A DNA stretch of 64,000 nt, from the NCBI RefSeq assembly GCF_012911015.1, contig NZ_WVVV01000001.1:124001-188000 (forward strand), in the 5' to 3' direction. Source of the stretch: Chelativorans sp. ZYF759 (GTDB lineage Bacteria; Pseudomonadota; Alphaproteobacteria; Rhizobiales; Rhizobiaceae). The position numbers and the translations under genes are program-made. Every line of letters begins with the position of its first letter. Position 1 is the stretch's first letter. Below, piece after piece: positions 7,577 to 15,151 of the stretch. The notes below the pieces were generated by a model. That model was not told the origin of the DNA. It was given only the letters and a program-made list of their open reading frames with translations, and did no database searches.

Positions 7577-9186
7577 AGGCCTCCGTCGTCATCGTCGGCT
7601 CGGGCATGGCCGGCGCGCACCTTGCGCGATCGCTCGCTGCAAAGGGTCTCGACGTCCTGATCCTGGAGGCCGGCCCGCGCCGCAGTCGCGCCGAGAACCT
7701 CACGACTTTCTACGAAAACCCCGTCAAGGGCCCGCAGGCGCCCTACCCGAGCATGGACTATGCGCCCCATCCAGAAGATGGCGGCTATGACGATTTCTAC
7801 TTGCAGGCCGGGCCCGACCGCTTCATCGGCGCGTATCTCAGGCTCTATGGCGGCACAAGCTGGCACTGGACCGGTTTTGCCGACCGCCTGCGCCCCGCCG
7901 ATTTCCGCATGAAGTCGACCTATGGCGTCGGCGAGGACTGGCCGATCGACTACGACATGCTCCTGCCCTTCTACGAAGAGGCGGAGGCGCGCTGGGGTGT
8001 GGCCGGTGATCCGGATCATGTCTGGGGCGCGCCGCGCAATGGCGTGGCCTATCAGATGCCGCCGATCCCGCGCAGCTACATGGACATGCGCGTGACCGAA
8101 GCGCTCGCTAAGCTCGGCATGCATTCGGCGCCGTTTTCCCATGCGCGCAATTCCGAGATCTTTGACGGGCGCCCGGTCTGCTGCGGCAACAATACATGCG
8201 TTCCAATCTGCCCGATCGGCGCGAAATACGATGCGTCCGTCGACGCGCGAAAGGCCGAGGAAGCAGGTGCGCGCATCGAGACCGAAGCGCTCGTCACCTT
8301 CGTCGAGCTCGATGCCGACGGGCTGGTCAGCCGCATCAAGGTCCGCCGGCCCAATGGCGAGACATTCTGGGTCGAAGGCGAGATATTCGCGCTGTGCTGC
8401 CATGCCATCGAGAACCCGCGCCTGCTGCTCAATTCCGCGCAGGAGGGCGCGCCGGGGGGCGTTGCGAACAGCTCGGATGCAGTCGGCCGCTACCTTCTCA
8501 CCCAGGCCAACCAGGATGCCTGGGGCCTGATGCCGGAGCCCGTCTTTCCCTATCGCGGGCCGCAACAGACGGCCGGGATCGTCGAGATGCGCGATGGGGA
8601 GTTTCGAACCGAACGGGCGGCCGCCGGCACATCCTTCATGAACAGCGGCTGGTCCGGCAATTCCGACGCGACCGATCTTGCAAAGAAGCTCATCGACGAG
8701 GGTCTCCTCGGACAGGAACTTGCCAAGGCCATCAATGACCGCGTCTCGCGCCATCTGCGCCTGAACGCCTCGGCGGAGGTTCTGCCTGAGGCCGGCAACC
8801 GCGTCGAGCTGGCCGATGAATTGGACAGCGCGGGCGTGCCCAAGCCCAAGATCACTTTCCGAATGGACGAGTACACCAAGTCCGGCCTGGCGTACGCGCT
8901 CGAGGTCAACCGCCGTATCTTCGCCGAGATGGGCGTGCCTGACATGGAGAGCAACGACCCCTATCTGTCCAACGCCATCATCGGCGGCACCACGCGGATG
9001 GGCACGGATGCGAGGACGTCCGTCGTGAACACCGACCTCGTCTCGCACGACCACCGCAATCTCTACATCCTGGGCACCAGCAGCCATGTGACGGCGCCGG
9101 TCAATGCGCCCTCCCTGACCATTGCGGCACTGGCAATCCGCGCGGCCGATCACATCGAGACTGCCTTGCGTGAAAGGCTTCGATGA
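7573..9186 (+). CDS. GMC oxidoreductase, FAD/[3Fe-4S]-type dehydrogenase large subunit
   Basis: A Rossmann FAD-binding motif opens the protein (VVIVGSGMAGAHLARS, ending LILEAG); the start at 7573 shares ATGA with the small-subunit stop. GGTSWHWTG is the GMC flavin-contact segment. Cys203, Cys204, Cys209 and Cys213 (VCCGNNTCVPIC) have exactly the C-C-x4-C-x3-C spacing of the iron-sulfur cluster in Burkholderia FAD-glucose dehydrogenase. The C-terminus has GGTTRMGTD and SSHVTAPVNAPSLT, carrying the His/Asn active-site region. It should oxidise an alcohol, polyol or sugar in the periplasm and pass electrons through the cluster to a cytochrome. It has no signal of its own and would be co-exported with the Tat small subunit. 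The substrate is unknown. Confidence 0.92.
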   Translation: MKASVVIVGSGMAGAHLARSLAAKGLDVLILEAGPRRSRAENLTTFYENPVKGPQAPYPSMDYAPHPEDGGYDDFYLQAGPDRFIGAYLRLYGGTSWHWTGFADRLRPADFRMKSTYGVGEDWPIDYDMLLPFYEEAEARWGVAGDPDHVWGAPRNGVAYQMPPIPRSYMDMRVTEALAKLGMHSAPFSHARNSEIFDGRPVCCGNNTCVPICPIGAKYDASVDARKAEEAGARIETEALVTFVELDADGLVSRIKVRRPNGETFWVEGEIFALCCHAIENPRLLLNSAQEGAPGGVANSSDAVGRYLLTQANQDAWGLMPEPVFPYRGPQQTAGIVEMRDGEFRTERAAAGTSFMNSGWSGNSDATDLAKKLIDEGLLGQELAKAINDRVSRHLRLNASAEVLPEAGNRVELADELDSAGVPKPKITFRMDEYTKSGLAYALEVNRRIFAEMGVPDMESNDPYLSNAIIGGTTRMGTDARTSVVNTDLVSHDHRNLYILGTSSHVTAPVNAPSLTIAALAIRAADHIETALRERLR

Positions 9187-10625
9187 AAAGGCTTCTGGCC
9201 ATCCAGTTCATCGTCCTTGCTGTATTCGTCCTCCTGGGCAACGGCATCCGCTCCGTGGCGATGAGCACGGTGCTGGTCTCGCAGGCTGAGTTCGCAAGCT
9301 TCCTCAACATCTCCGCGGAACGCACGGACATGCTGATTGAGGCGCTCATGGGCGGATCCCTGCTGGCCTTGGCGTTGGCGCCGTTCCTGATAGCGCCGGG
9401 CAGTGCGATGCGGCTTGCGCGCAATGCCGCCATTCTTGCCGTCGTCTGCTACGGCGCCATTGGCGTGACCATGCATGCCAACCCTGCTCTTCTCACGCGT
9501 GAGGCGGTTATCATCTCGGCCTTTGCGTTCGCCGGTTTCGCGGTGGCGTTCTTCGCCCCACTGGCCCAGCTTGCCATCGGCCAGGCAAATGATGAAAGGA
9601 GCCGCGGCGCGCTGACCACGCTCTGGACCGCCGCGCAGCCGATCGCGATGCTGGCCACCCCGCAGCTCGTCAAATACGTCGCCTTCGACATCGGCGTGGG
9701 CAATTTCTTCTTCGTGCTCGCGGCGCTGCCTGTCGTCTTCCTCATCCTGGTGCCGCTTGTCTTCCCGAGGACCCCGCACGAGGGGGCCGTCGCCGCCACG
9801 CCGATCCCGTGGAGGCGTCTTGCCGGGTTCCTGCTTCTTCTTCTGCTGTTCGAAGTGTCCACGATCTCGATTTCGATGGCGGGCATTCTGGGGACCGTGA
9901 CGCTGAGCTTGCTGGCGGCCATGTCATTGGCGGGATTGGCACTCTTTCTGCGGCGCCGGCATTGGGTTGATCCCAGCTTCCAGCTGCCGGCCGGAGCAGG
10001 CACGCTGATGGGGCTCCTCTTTCTCATCCAGATTCCCTCGACCGGGCTTTACGACAGCGCCTATCTCGTCCGCCATCTGTGCTCGACGGCCTTCATCGCG
10101 GACCGCGCCACCTTCGGCGCGATCGCCCAGATTTGCGGCGTCTTCGGAGCGGGGGCATTGCTGCTGCGCTGGCCTCAAGGGCAATACTGGCTTTTGTGGC
10201 TGTCGCTCGTGCTCGCCCTCCTGGGCAGCGCGATGATGATGCTCTATCCCTACCGCGCCAACGACGAACTGCTGTTCATCGCCTCAAAGGCGCTGCTGAG
10301 CGGGGGTGTAGGCATCGGCACGGTCGTGTTGGTGCGGGCCATCCTGGCTGCCTCGGGTGGAAACAGGATGGTGATCATGGCGCCAGCCTTCCTGATCCTG
10401 TTTGGCACCGAAGTGGGAATGGAGACGCTTGAGATCATCTTCCAGATCACGCAGCTGGGTGGTTTCGACGCCAACACCGCGTTTGAAAACGTGTTCTTCG
10501 CCCAGGTTGTGGCGACGCTGGTTGCAATGGGGGTCCTGGGCCTCGGCAACCCGCGCTTCGGAAGCCGGGAGCCGGCCGAGATAGCCGACATGGGCCACAC
10601 CAGAAACTCGGCTGCAACGAGTTGA
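9183..10625 (+). CDS. MFS-type multi-pass transporter
   Basis: Starts in an ATGA overlap with the dehydrogenase stop, so it belongs to the same operon. The 480 residues contain about 12-14 hydrophobic segments from the N-terminus (LLAIQFIVLAVFVLLGNG) to near residue 460. A short basic loop (APGSAMRLARNA) follows the second segment and a hydrophilic loop lies near residues 195-205, consistent with a two-bundle major facilitator. No substrate motif is recognisable. From context it would import the oxidised product of the periplasmic dehydrogenase or export a substrate. The next gene is convergent, 46 bases away, and I see no strong terminator between them. Confidence 0.8.
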   Translation: MKRLLAIQFIVLAVFVLLGNGIRSVAMSTVLVSQAEFASFLNISAERTDMLIEALMGGSLLALALAPFLIAPGSAMRLARNAAILAVVCYGAIGVTMHANPALLTREAVIISAFAFAGFAVAFFAPLAQLAIGQANDERSRGALTTLWTAAQPIAMLATPQLVKYVAFDIGVGNFFFVLAALPVVFLILVPLVFPRTPHEGAVAATPIPWRRLAGFLLLLLLFEVSTISISMAGILGTVTLSLLAAMSLAGLALFLRRRHWVDPSFQLPAGAGTLMGLLFLIQIPSTGLYDSAYLVRHLCSTAFIADRATFGAIAQICGVFGAGALLLRWPQGQYWLLWLSLVLALLGSAMMMLYPYRANDELLFIASKALLSGGVGIGTVVLVRAILAASGGNRMVIMAPAFLILFGTEVGMETLEIIFQITQLGGFDANTAFENVFFAQVVATLVAMGVLGLGNPRFGSREPAEIADMGHTRNSAATS

Positions 10626-10671
10626 ATATGCGCGCCCACATCGAGCTCTTCGCGCGGTCCGAGACCGCTGG

Positions 10672-12168
10672 CTACCCTACGGAGCAAAGGCTGTTTTGCG
10701 CCGCCGCGTCCACGTCGCGCTGCGACAGAGATTCCTGGTTCTGCCTGCCGTTTGCTTCGGTTCGTGGCCGGAAGACGCTGCCGACGCCGATCAGCACCGC
10801 TTGGTCGCGGCGGATTTCCGCCGCGGCATCGGGCAGCCCCCACAGTGTCGTGTGAACCACTGACTGCGTCGCGCGTCCAATATCGGCGGCGATGACGACC
10901 GGCGTTTGCGCCGGCATGCCCAGCGACAGGAGCCTGGTCGAGATTTCGGGCGCGGTGCGGCCGCCCATGTAGAAGATGGTCGTGGCCGACATGTCGGCGA
11001 CGCTGCGCCAATCCAAATCCTGCGGAAGGCCTCCATGGCGTGAGTGGCCAGTGACGAAGCGCACGGATTTCGCATGGTCGCGATGGGTCAGCGACACACC
11101 CAGGGCAGCGGCCAGCGCGATCCCAGCCGTGATGCCCGGCACGACATCATAGGCAATGCCGGCCTTCTCCAGTTCAGCAATCTCCTCACCCGCCCGCCCA
11201 AAAATCATCGGATCGCCTGACTTGAGGCGGACGACGTGGCGGCCGGCGCTTGCGAGCGACACCATGGTGCGGTTGATCTCGTCCTGCTTGCAGCTCGGTC
11301 GCCCGGCGCGCTTGCCGACCAGGATGCGTTTGGCCTCGCGCCTGGCCAGTTCCAGCACCTCGTCGGAGACGAGGTCGTCGAACAGGATGACGTCGGCGGA
11401 TTGCAGGGCGCGGACGGCCTTGAGGGTGAGAAGTTCAGCATCCCCCGGCCCGGCGCCCACGAAGGTCACCTTTCCCTTGACGCCATGTCGCAATGGGTCG
11501 GCGATGGCCGCGATGACCTCCTCCTCCGCCTGCCCGTCCGGGGCCGGACCGAAGGCTCGATCCACGAAGGCTTCCCAGAAACGGCGGCGCTGCGCGCCGG
11601 GAGCCAGGCGATCCACGACATGTTCGCGCACACGCTGCGCCAGACCAGCCCAGGCCGCCAGGGAAGGCGGCAGCAAGGTCTCGATGCGCCGCCGCACGGC
11701 CTGCCCGAGAATGGGCGCGGCGCCAGAGGTCGAGACACCGATGACCACAGGTGACCGGTTGACGATCGAGCCGAACTGGAAATGGCAGAAGGCCGGGCGG
11801 TCGATGACGTTGCAGGGCACGCCGGCCGCGCGCGCAGCCTTTTCGAAGGAAGCCGCCTCAATGTCGTCCTCCGCATCCGCCAGCGCGACGGCCGCGTCCT
11901 GAAAGCAGTCATGGCCCCAGTCGCGCGCATGATGCACAATCCCGGTTTCGCGGGCGAGGAGCAGGGTCATCTCATCAGACAGCTCGGCGGCATAGAGCGC
12001 CACCCGTGCGCCGGCAGCCGCCAGAAGCTCGGCCTTCCATGCCGCCGCCTCGCTGCCACCGGCCACGATTGCCCGCTTGCCCGAAAGATCAAGAAAGACC
12101 GGAAGGACGCTGAGCGCGCCAATCCGTGCCGGTCCGGTTTCACTCGGCTGCCTGGAGACGATCTTCAT
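10672..12168 (-). CDS. cysG: Sirohaem synthase (uroporphyrinogen-III methyltransferase / precorrin-2 dehydrogenase-ferrochelatase)
   Basis: Makes sirohaem, the cofactor of the nitrite reductase encoded upstream in the same operon. The N-terminal 200 residues are the NAD-binding precorrin-2 dehydrogenase/ferrochelatase module (RAIVAGGSEAAAWKAELL, then VIGVSTSGAAPILG). The C-terminal 250 residues are the SAM-dependent methyltransferase with GKVTFVGAGPGDAELLTLKA, LKSGDPMIFGRAGEE and VVPGITAGIALAAALG. The ATG at 12168 gives 498 residues, close to the usual fused CysG; upstream in-frame codons lie inside the nitrate reductase gene. It overlaps the nitrate reductase 3' end by 29 bases in another frame, so it is the last gene of the nitrate operon. 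The last 25-30 residues are hydrophilic and poorly conserved. Confidence 0.94.
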   Translation of the reverse strand: MKIVSRQPSETGPARIGALSVLPVFLDLSGKRAIVAGGSEAAAWKAELLAAAGARVALYAAELSDEMTLLLARETGIVHHARDWGHDCFQDAAVALADAEDDIEAASFEKAARAAGVPCNVIDRPAFCHFQFGSIVNRSPVVIGVSTSGAAPILGQAVRRRIETLLPPSLAAWAGLAQRVREHVVDRLAPGAQRRRFWEAFVDRAFGPAPDGQAEEEVIAAIADPLRHGVKGKVTFVGAGPGDAELLTLKAVRALQSADVILFDDLVSDEVLELARREAKRILVGKRAGRPSCKQDEINRTMVSLASAGRHVVRLKSGDPMIFGRAGEEIAELEKAGIAYDVVPGITAGIALAAALGVSLTHRDHAKSVRFVTGHSRHGGLPQDLDWRSVADMSATTIFYMGGRTAPEISTRLLSLGMPAQTPVVIAADIGRATQSVVHTTLWGLPDAAAEIRRDQAVLIGVGSVFRPRTEANGRQNQESLSQRDVDAAAQNSLCSVG

Positions 12169-14818
12169 GGAGAAACTTCCTGATTTCGGAGCGGCAGGAG
12201 CCGCAATTGGTTCCGGCCTGCAAGTTCCGGCCGATCTCGTCGACGGTGGCCGAACCACGCGCGACCGCTTCTGCAATCTGGTTTTCGCCGACATTGAAAC
12301 AGGCGCATATGATGCGGCCCGCCGCGGGCATCGGCACCGGTGACCGGCCAGAGAGAAGCGCCAATCGGTCGGCGAGCGAAAGCTGCGTGCGCGTCGCCAG
12401 AAGCGAGAGTAGCCAGTCACGCGACGGCAGTTGCCTCGACGGCGCGACGAACAGCGCCTCTTTCAGCGCGCCGTCTTCATCGATGGCCGCCGCGCGATAG
12501 CCGTATCCACGCCGGTCCGCATATTCGACCATTTGCGCATGGCCGACCGGATCAAGCAGCCCGCTCGCGAGAAGAATGCCCTGATCGGCCAATTCCGTCC
12601 CGCAGAGCTCGTAGACCCAGCCGCCCTCGACCTTGTGCCGGCTCCAATGGACGAATCCGACCGGGCGGATGTCGCGGCGCGTGATCAGCAGCCCCGACCA
12701 CGCAACCGCTTCACGGCTGATCCGAACCGGGACGTGCTTGAGTTCCGGCTGGCCGGACACCGGGTCGACGACAGGCGCAAAAAGCGACCCGGCCCCAGCG
12801 TTGGCGGCGAACTGACCGCTCCAGTGCATGGGCAGGAATGCGGTGCCGGGCTTCTGATCGGCGGTGATGCGGATTTTTGCCCGCGCGGTACCGAAGGCGC
12901 TGGCGATTTCGGCGAGGTCGCCATCGACCAAACCATAAGCCGCAGCGTCGCTCGGAGCGATCTCGAGCGACGGTTCAGGGGCGTTGGAGGCCAGCCGAGG
13001 CACGTGGCCCGTGCGTGTCATGGTGTGCCACTGGTCGCGCAGGCGGCCGCTGTTGAGCCCGATCGGCCTCGCCTGGGAAGTCGCTAGCGCCACGCCCGCA
13101 TGCCGCACGGCGACGAAGCGGGCGCGGCCGTCGGCGGTCGGAAAGCGTCCGTCGCCGAGCAGGCGGGCGCGAGGCGCGCCCGTCCGCGCCATCGGCCAGT
13201 GGCGCGGTGCGAAGGTTTCGTACCGCGAGTTCGAAATGTCCGCGACATCACCAATGTCGAACAGCCGCGCGCCGTCATTTTCGAAGGTGGAAAGGGCGGC
13301 GTGCTCGCGGAAGATGTCGGCGGGGCCGGCATAGGCGAAGGCCTCGCCATGCCCCATGCGGTGCGCGACGTCGCGGATGATGCGCCAGTCCGCGCGCGCT
13401 TCGCCTGGCGCCGGCATGAACGGTCGCTGACGCGAGACGCGGCGCTCCGAATTCGTCACCGTCCCGTCCTTCTCGCCCCATCCGGCCGCAGGCAGAAGCA
13501 CGTCGGCATAACGGGTCGTGTCGGTGCGGGTGACGTCGGAGACGACGACGAAGGCGCATGAATTGAGCGCCTTGCGGACCGCCCCCGCATCGGGCATCGA
13601 GACGGCCGGATTGGTGCCCATGATCCAGAGCGCCTTGATCGACCCCCGCGCCACCGCATCGAACATGTCGACTGCCTTGAGACCCGGCTTGCGTGCGATG
13701 TCCGGCGCGTTCCAGAATCTTGACACGCGCTCGATGTCGGCTGCGTTGAAATCCATATGCGCGGCAAGCTGGTTGGCGAGTCCGCCGACCTCCCGCCCGC
13801 CCATCGCATTGGGCTGCCCCGTAACGGAAAACGGTCCCATTCCCGGCCGGCCGATGCGATCCGTCGCCAGATGGCAGTTGATGATGGCGTTGACCTTGTC
13901 GGTGCCGTGCGCCGACTGGTTGACGCCCTGACTGTAGACCGTGACCGTCCGCTCCTTCGCGGCGAAGAGCTCGTAGAAGTGGCGCAGCTCGGCGACGGAT
14001 AAACCGCACGCCAGAGCGACGTGCTCGAGCGAGGAAACTTCCGCTCGCGCAACGGAGACGGCGTCCTCAAAGCCCGTGGTGAAAGCTGAGACAAACGGCC
14101 GATCGATCCTGCCTGCGGCCTCGAGATGGGCGAGCAGGCCGTTGAACAGAAGCACGTCGGTGCCCGGATCGATCTGCAGATGCAGGTCGCATTCCTCGAC
14201 GGTGGCCGTGCGGCGGGGGTCGATCACGATGACCTTCGTTCCGCGTTCGGATCTTGCCGCCAGCAGCCGCTGATAGAGGATGGGATGACACCAGGCCGTG
14301 TTGGAGCCCACCAGGACCACGAGATCCGCTTCCTCCAGGTCCTCATAGGTGCCAGGAACCACGTCCTCCCCGAAGGCCCGCCGGTGGCCGGCAACGGACG
14401 ACGCCATGCAGAGCCGCGAATTGGTGTCGATATTGCCGGAACCGACAAATCCCTTCATCAGCTTGTTGGCGACGTAATAGTCCTCCGTCAGCAGCTGACC
14501 GGAAACGTAGAAGGCGACGGCGTCCGGGCCGTGCTGGGCAATCGTCTCGGTGAATTTGTCCGCCACCAGATCGAGCGCGGCAGCCCAGGACGCGGGCTGC
14601 CCGCCGATCTCCGGTTCCAGCAGCCGTCCCTCGATGCCCATCGTCTCGCCAAGCGCCATACCCTTGGAACAAAGCTTGCCGACATTGGCCGGGTGGTCTG
14701 GATCGCCGCGGACGGCAATCTGGCCATCCGCGGCGACACGAGCCAGCACGCCGCAACCTACCCCGCAATAAGGGCACGTCGTCCTCACCTCGGTCGCTGG
14801 CTTGTCCTGCATCACCAT
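12140..14818 (-). CDS. nasA: Assimilatory nitrate reductase catalytic subunit
   Basis: Reduces nitrate to nitrite in the cytoplasm. The start at 14818 overlaps the nirD stop by one base (TGATG). The N-terminus holds the [4Fe-4S] motif CPYCGVGCGV with the fourth Cys in KLCSKG. The molybdopterin dinucleotide oxidoreductase core follows (YVSGQLLTEDYY, GSNTAWCHP, IMGTNPAVSMPDA, GWGEKDGTVTNSERR), then the dinucleotide-binding domain near residues 620-740. The last 60 residues form a BFD-type [2Fe-2S] domain (CACFNVGENQI ... NCGSCRSEI), typical of the NasA/NarB subgroup that takes electrons from a flavoprotein or ferredoxin. At 892 residues the length is normal. No separate reductase (NasC-like) gene is visible in the window; NirB or a ferredoxin may supply electrons. 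Confidence 0.95.
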   Translation of the reverse strand: MVMQDKPATEVRTTCPYCGVGCGVLARVAADGQIAVRGDPDHPANVGKLCSKGMALGETMGIEGRLLEPEIGGQPASWAAALDLVADKFTETIAQHGPDAVAFYVSGQLLTEDYYVANKLMKGFVGSGNIDTNSRLCMASSVAGHRRAFGEDVVPGTYEDLEEADLVVLVGSNTAWCHPILYQRLLAARSERGTKVIVIDPRRTATVEECDLHLQIDPGTDVLLFNGLLAHLEAAGRIDRPFVSAFTTGFEDAVSVARAEVSSLEHVALACGLSVAELRHFYELFAAKERTVTVYSQGVNQSAHGTDKVNAIINCHLATDRIGRPGMGPFSVTGQPNAMGGREVGGLANQLAAHMDFNAADIERVSRFWNAPDIARKPGLKAVDMFDAVARGSIKALWIMGTNPAVSMPDAGAVRKALNSCAFVVVSDVTRTDTTRYADVLLPAAGWGEKDGTVTNSERRVSRQRPFMPAPGEARADWRIIRDVAHRMGHGEAFAYAGPADIFREHAALSTFENDGARLFDIGDVADISNSRYETFAPRHWPMARTGAPRARLLGDGRFPTADGRARFVAVRHAGVALATSQARPIGLNSGRLRDQWHTMTRTGHVPRLASNAPEPSLEIAPSDAAAYGLVDGDLAEIASAFGTARAKIRITADQKPGTAFLPMHWSGQFAANAGAGSLFAPVVDPVSGQPELKHVPVRISREAVAWSGLLITRRDIRPVGFVHWSRHKVEGGWVYELCGTELADQGILLASGLLDPVGHAQMVEYADRRGYGYRAAAIDEDGALKEALFVAPSRQLPSRDWLLSLLATRTQLSLADRLALLSGRSPVPMPAAGRIICACFNVGENQIAEAVARGSATVDEIGRNLQAGTNCGSCRSEIRKFLHEDRLQAAE

Positions 14819-15147
14819 CACTCGGCGGCCATCGCGGCGAGGTCGAGGCCAAGCGAAATGCGGCCATTCACGACCTTCACAGGAATGGTCTTGACCGAGC
14901 CTTCGTCCGGACCCTGCGCTTGGCCCGTCTCGAGCGAAAACACCCAATTGTGCAAGGGGCACGTCACCGATGCGCCGTGCACGATACCCTCGCTGAGAGG
15001 ACCACCGCGGTGCGGACAATGATCCTCGATCGCGTAGATGGTGTCTCCCGCCGTGCGGAATACGCCGATGCGCCCTTGCGGGGTCGCCACGCAGCGGGCA
15101 CCGCGCAGGGGGATGTCGTCGATCGCGCCGATGTCGAACCAGTTCAT
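14818..15147 (-). CDS. nirD: Nitrite reductase small subunit, Rieske type
   Basis: 109 residues starting MNWFDIGAIDDIP, chosen because upstream codons add an implausible tail; it lies four bases after the nirB stop. It carries a Rieske-like [2Fe-2S] site, CPHRGGPLSEG and CPLHNWVFSLETG, with both Cys-X-His and Cys-X2-His pairs intact. In many enterobacterial NirD proteins these ligands are lost, so this is the metal-binding subtype. It pairs with NirB to reduce nitrite to ammonium with NAD(P)H. Translation is coupled to nasA by a one-base overlap. Confidence 0.95.
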   Translation of the reverse strand: MNWFDIGAIDDIPLRGARCVATPQGRIGVFRTAGDTIYAIEDHCPHRGGPLSEGIVHGASVTCPLHNWVFSLETGQAQGPDEGSVKTIPVKVVNGRISLGLDLAAMAAE

Positions 15148-15151
15148 CGCC

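Noticed and set aside
7462-9153. Long minus-strand open frame (563 codons) opposite the GMC dehydrogenase
   Set aside because: It mirrors a gene with complete FAD and Fe-S motifs; the antisense translation is His/Arg/Asp-rich with no family motif. GC-rich codon usage creates such shadows.
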